Shown here: one piece after another, positions 63,654-64,000 of the stretch
Layout of the letters: every line of letters starts with the position of its first letter
How positions within the stretch are numbered: the stretch's first letter is position 1
DNA from: Nitrospinia bacterium
Lineage (GTDB): Bacteria > Nitrospinota > Nitrospinia > Nitrospinales > JAJDAT01
Direction of reading: 5' to 3'
Length of the DNA stretch: 64,000 bases
Assembly (NCBI GenBank): GCA_029261715.1
Contig: JAJDAT010000015.1
Coordinates: 124,001 to 188,000 of the forward strand
Translations under genes and position numbers: made by a program
The notes under the pieces: model-generated
Databases searched by the model: none
Seen by the model: only the letters and a program-made list of their open reading frames with translations
Told to the model about the DNA's origin: nothing

Positions 63654-64000
63654 ATGTTCGACTTAAAAAGTATTGCCAGTTTTTTTAAATTATCGATCGG
63701 TAGTTTCCTACTCGTTTTTCTAATTTTTGAAGTTATTATTAGATTTTTTTTCCCGCAAAAAATCGAACCAAGCTTATTTATTTCTAAATTTGGAACTTTC
63801 ATTAATCAACATAAGGCCAACATTCATGAAAAATTAACCTACGAAGGTATTCCATATCATCTAAAAATCGACGAACATAATCTGAGAAATTTTAAAACTA
63901 TTACATACAAAAAACCTCCCAATACCTTCCGTATATTATCTCTTGGCGACTCTATGTTTAAAGGCCCAGGATTAGAAGTTGAAGAAATTTTTGCATTTTA
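63654..64000 (+). CDS. Membrane-anchored SGNH/GDSL-like protein (partial, runs off the window)
   Basis: The frame is open from ATG 63654 to the window end, giving 115 residues. An N-terminal membrane helix (LSIGSFLLVFLIFEVIIRFFF) is followed by a linker with NLRNFKTITYKKPPNTFRILSLGDSMFKGPGL. GDSM is the SGNH nucleophile block. The architecture matches the gene at 11389-12699 and alginate O-acetylation-type proteins. The rest is outside the window. Confidence 0.7.
   Translation, partial: MFDLKSIASFFKLSIGSFLLVFLIFEVIIRFFFPQKIEPSLFISKFGTFINQHKANIHEKLTYEGIPYHLKIDEHNLRNFKTITYKKPPNTFRILSLGDSMFKGPGLEVEEIFAF

Noticed and set aside
1-64000. CRISPR arrays, rRNA, tRNA, prophage.
   Set aside because: No regularly spaced repeats, rRNA-like or tRNA-like sequence and no phage structural genes other than the single PAAR-like protein were seen.

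Overview
This AT-rich window (roughly two-thirds A+T by eye) comes from a Gram-negative bacterium. Outer-membrane and periplasmic machinery is plentiful: two TonB-dependent receptors, MlaA, an RND efflux pump, two YfiR-type periplasmic proteins and a multihaem c-type cytochrome. Several genes start at TTG behind a good Shine-Dalgarno sequence. The gene mix (fused MFS/spermidine-synthase/TPR protein, multihaem cytochrome, CHASE2 cyclase, EgtD) would fit a marine Nitrospinota- or deltaproteobacteria-like lineage. That placement is inference only, because the window has no rRNA, tRNA or other marker gene. No CRISPR array, prophage or intact insertion sequence was seen.

Layout. 1-4 kb: the end of a membrane protein, a DUF2269-like gene split by an in-frame TAG, a large TPR-like protein and a small basic protein. 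4-11 kb: an RND efflux pair, then a betaine/choline-type ABC importer. 11-15 kb: a membrane-anchored SGNH protein, a haem-oxygenase-like diiron oxidase candidate divergent from egtD, and a cold-shock gene. 15.7-18 kb: a PilZ protein, transposase remnants and an orphan PAAR-like protein. 18-24.6 kb: regulatory module 1 (LuxR-type regulator, CHASE8-HAMP kinase, YfiR, divergent TonB receptor, Nudix protein). 24.6-33 kb: a TetR-controlled SDR/tautomerase operon with two recognisable operators, a DUF333 lipoprotein, an O-methyltransferase, an ABC-F protein and two RNA-methyltransferase-like genes. 33-49 kb: a CHASE2 cyclase, a PHM-like copper monooxygenase candidate, a YyaL/DsbH protein, a GT39-like enzyme, MlaA, TPR and spermidine-synthase-like proteins, LapA, a highly acidic tandem-repeat membrane protein and a tandem rhodanese. 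49.6-59 kb: regulatory module 2 (TonB receptor, hexahaem cytochrome, YfiR, CHASE8-HAMP kinase, NarL regulator), followed by a small membrane peptide, a pseudo-receiver and a stand-alone receiver. 59-64 kb: a phosphatidylserine-decarboxylase-like enzyme, a large GT-C-like membrane protein and the start of a second SGNH protein.

The most interesting signal is the pair of paralogous modules at 18-24 kb and 51-59 kb. In Pseudomonas, the periplasmic redox-responsive YfiR inhibits YfiN, a CHASE8-HAMP-GGDEF diguanylate cyclase. Here the YfiN-like CHASE8-HAMP sensor is instead attached to histidine-kinase output, of a different kinase class at each locus. Each kinase is followed by a LuxR/NarL regulator, and each locus carries a TonB receptor. 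Both YfiR copies keep one cysteine pair with the same 39-residue spacing. Each locus has its own 18-bp palindromic motif that could be the regulator's operator. I read this as a YfiR-gated two-component system controlling a TonB receptor and, at locus 2, a multihaem cytochrome.
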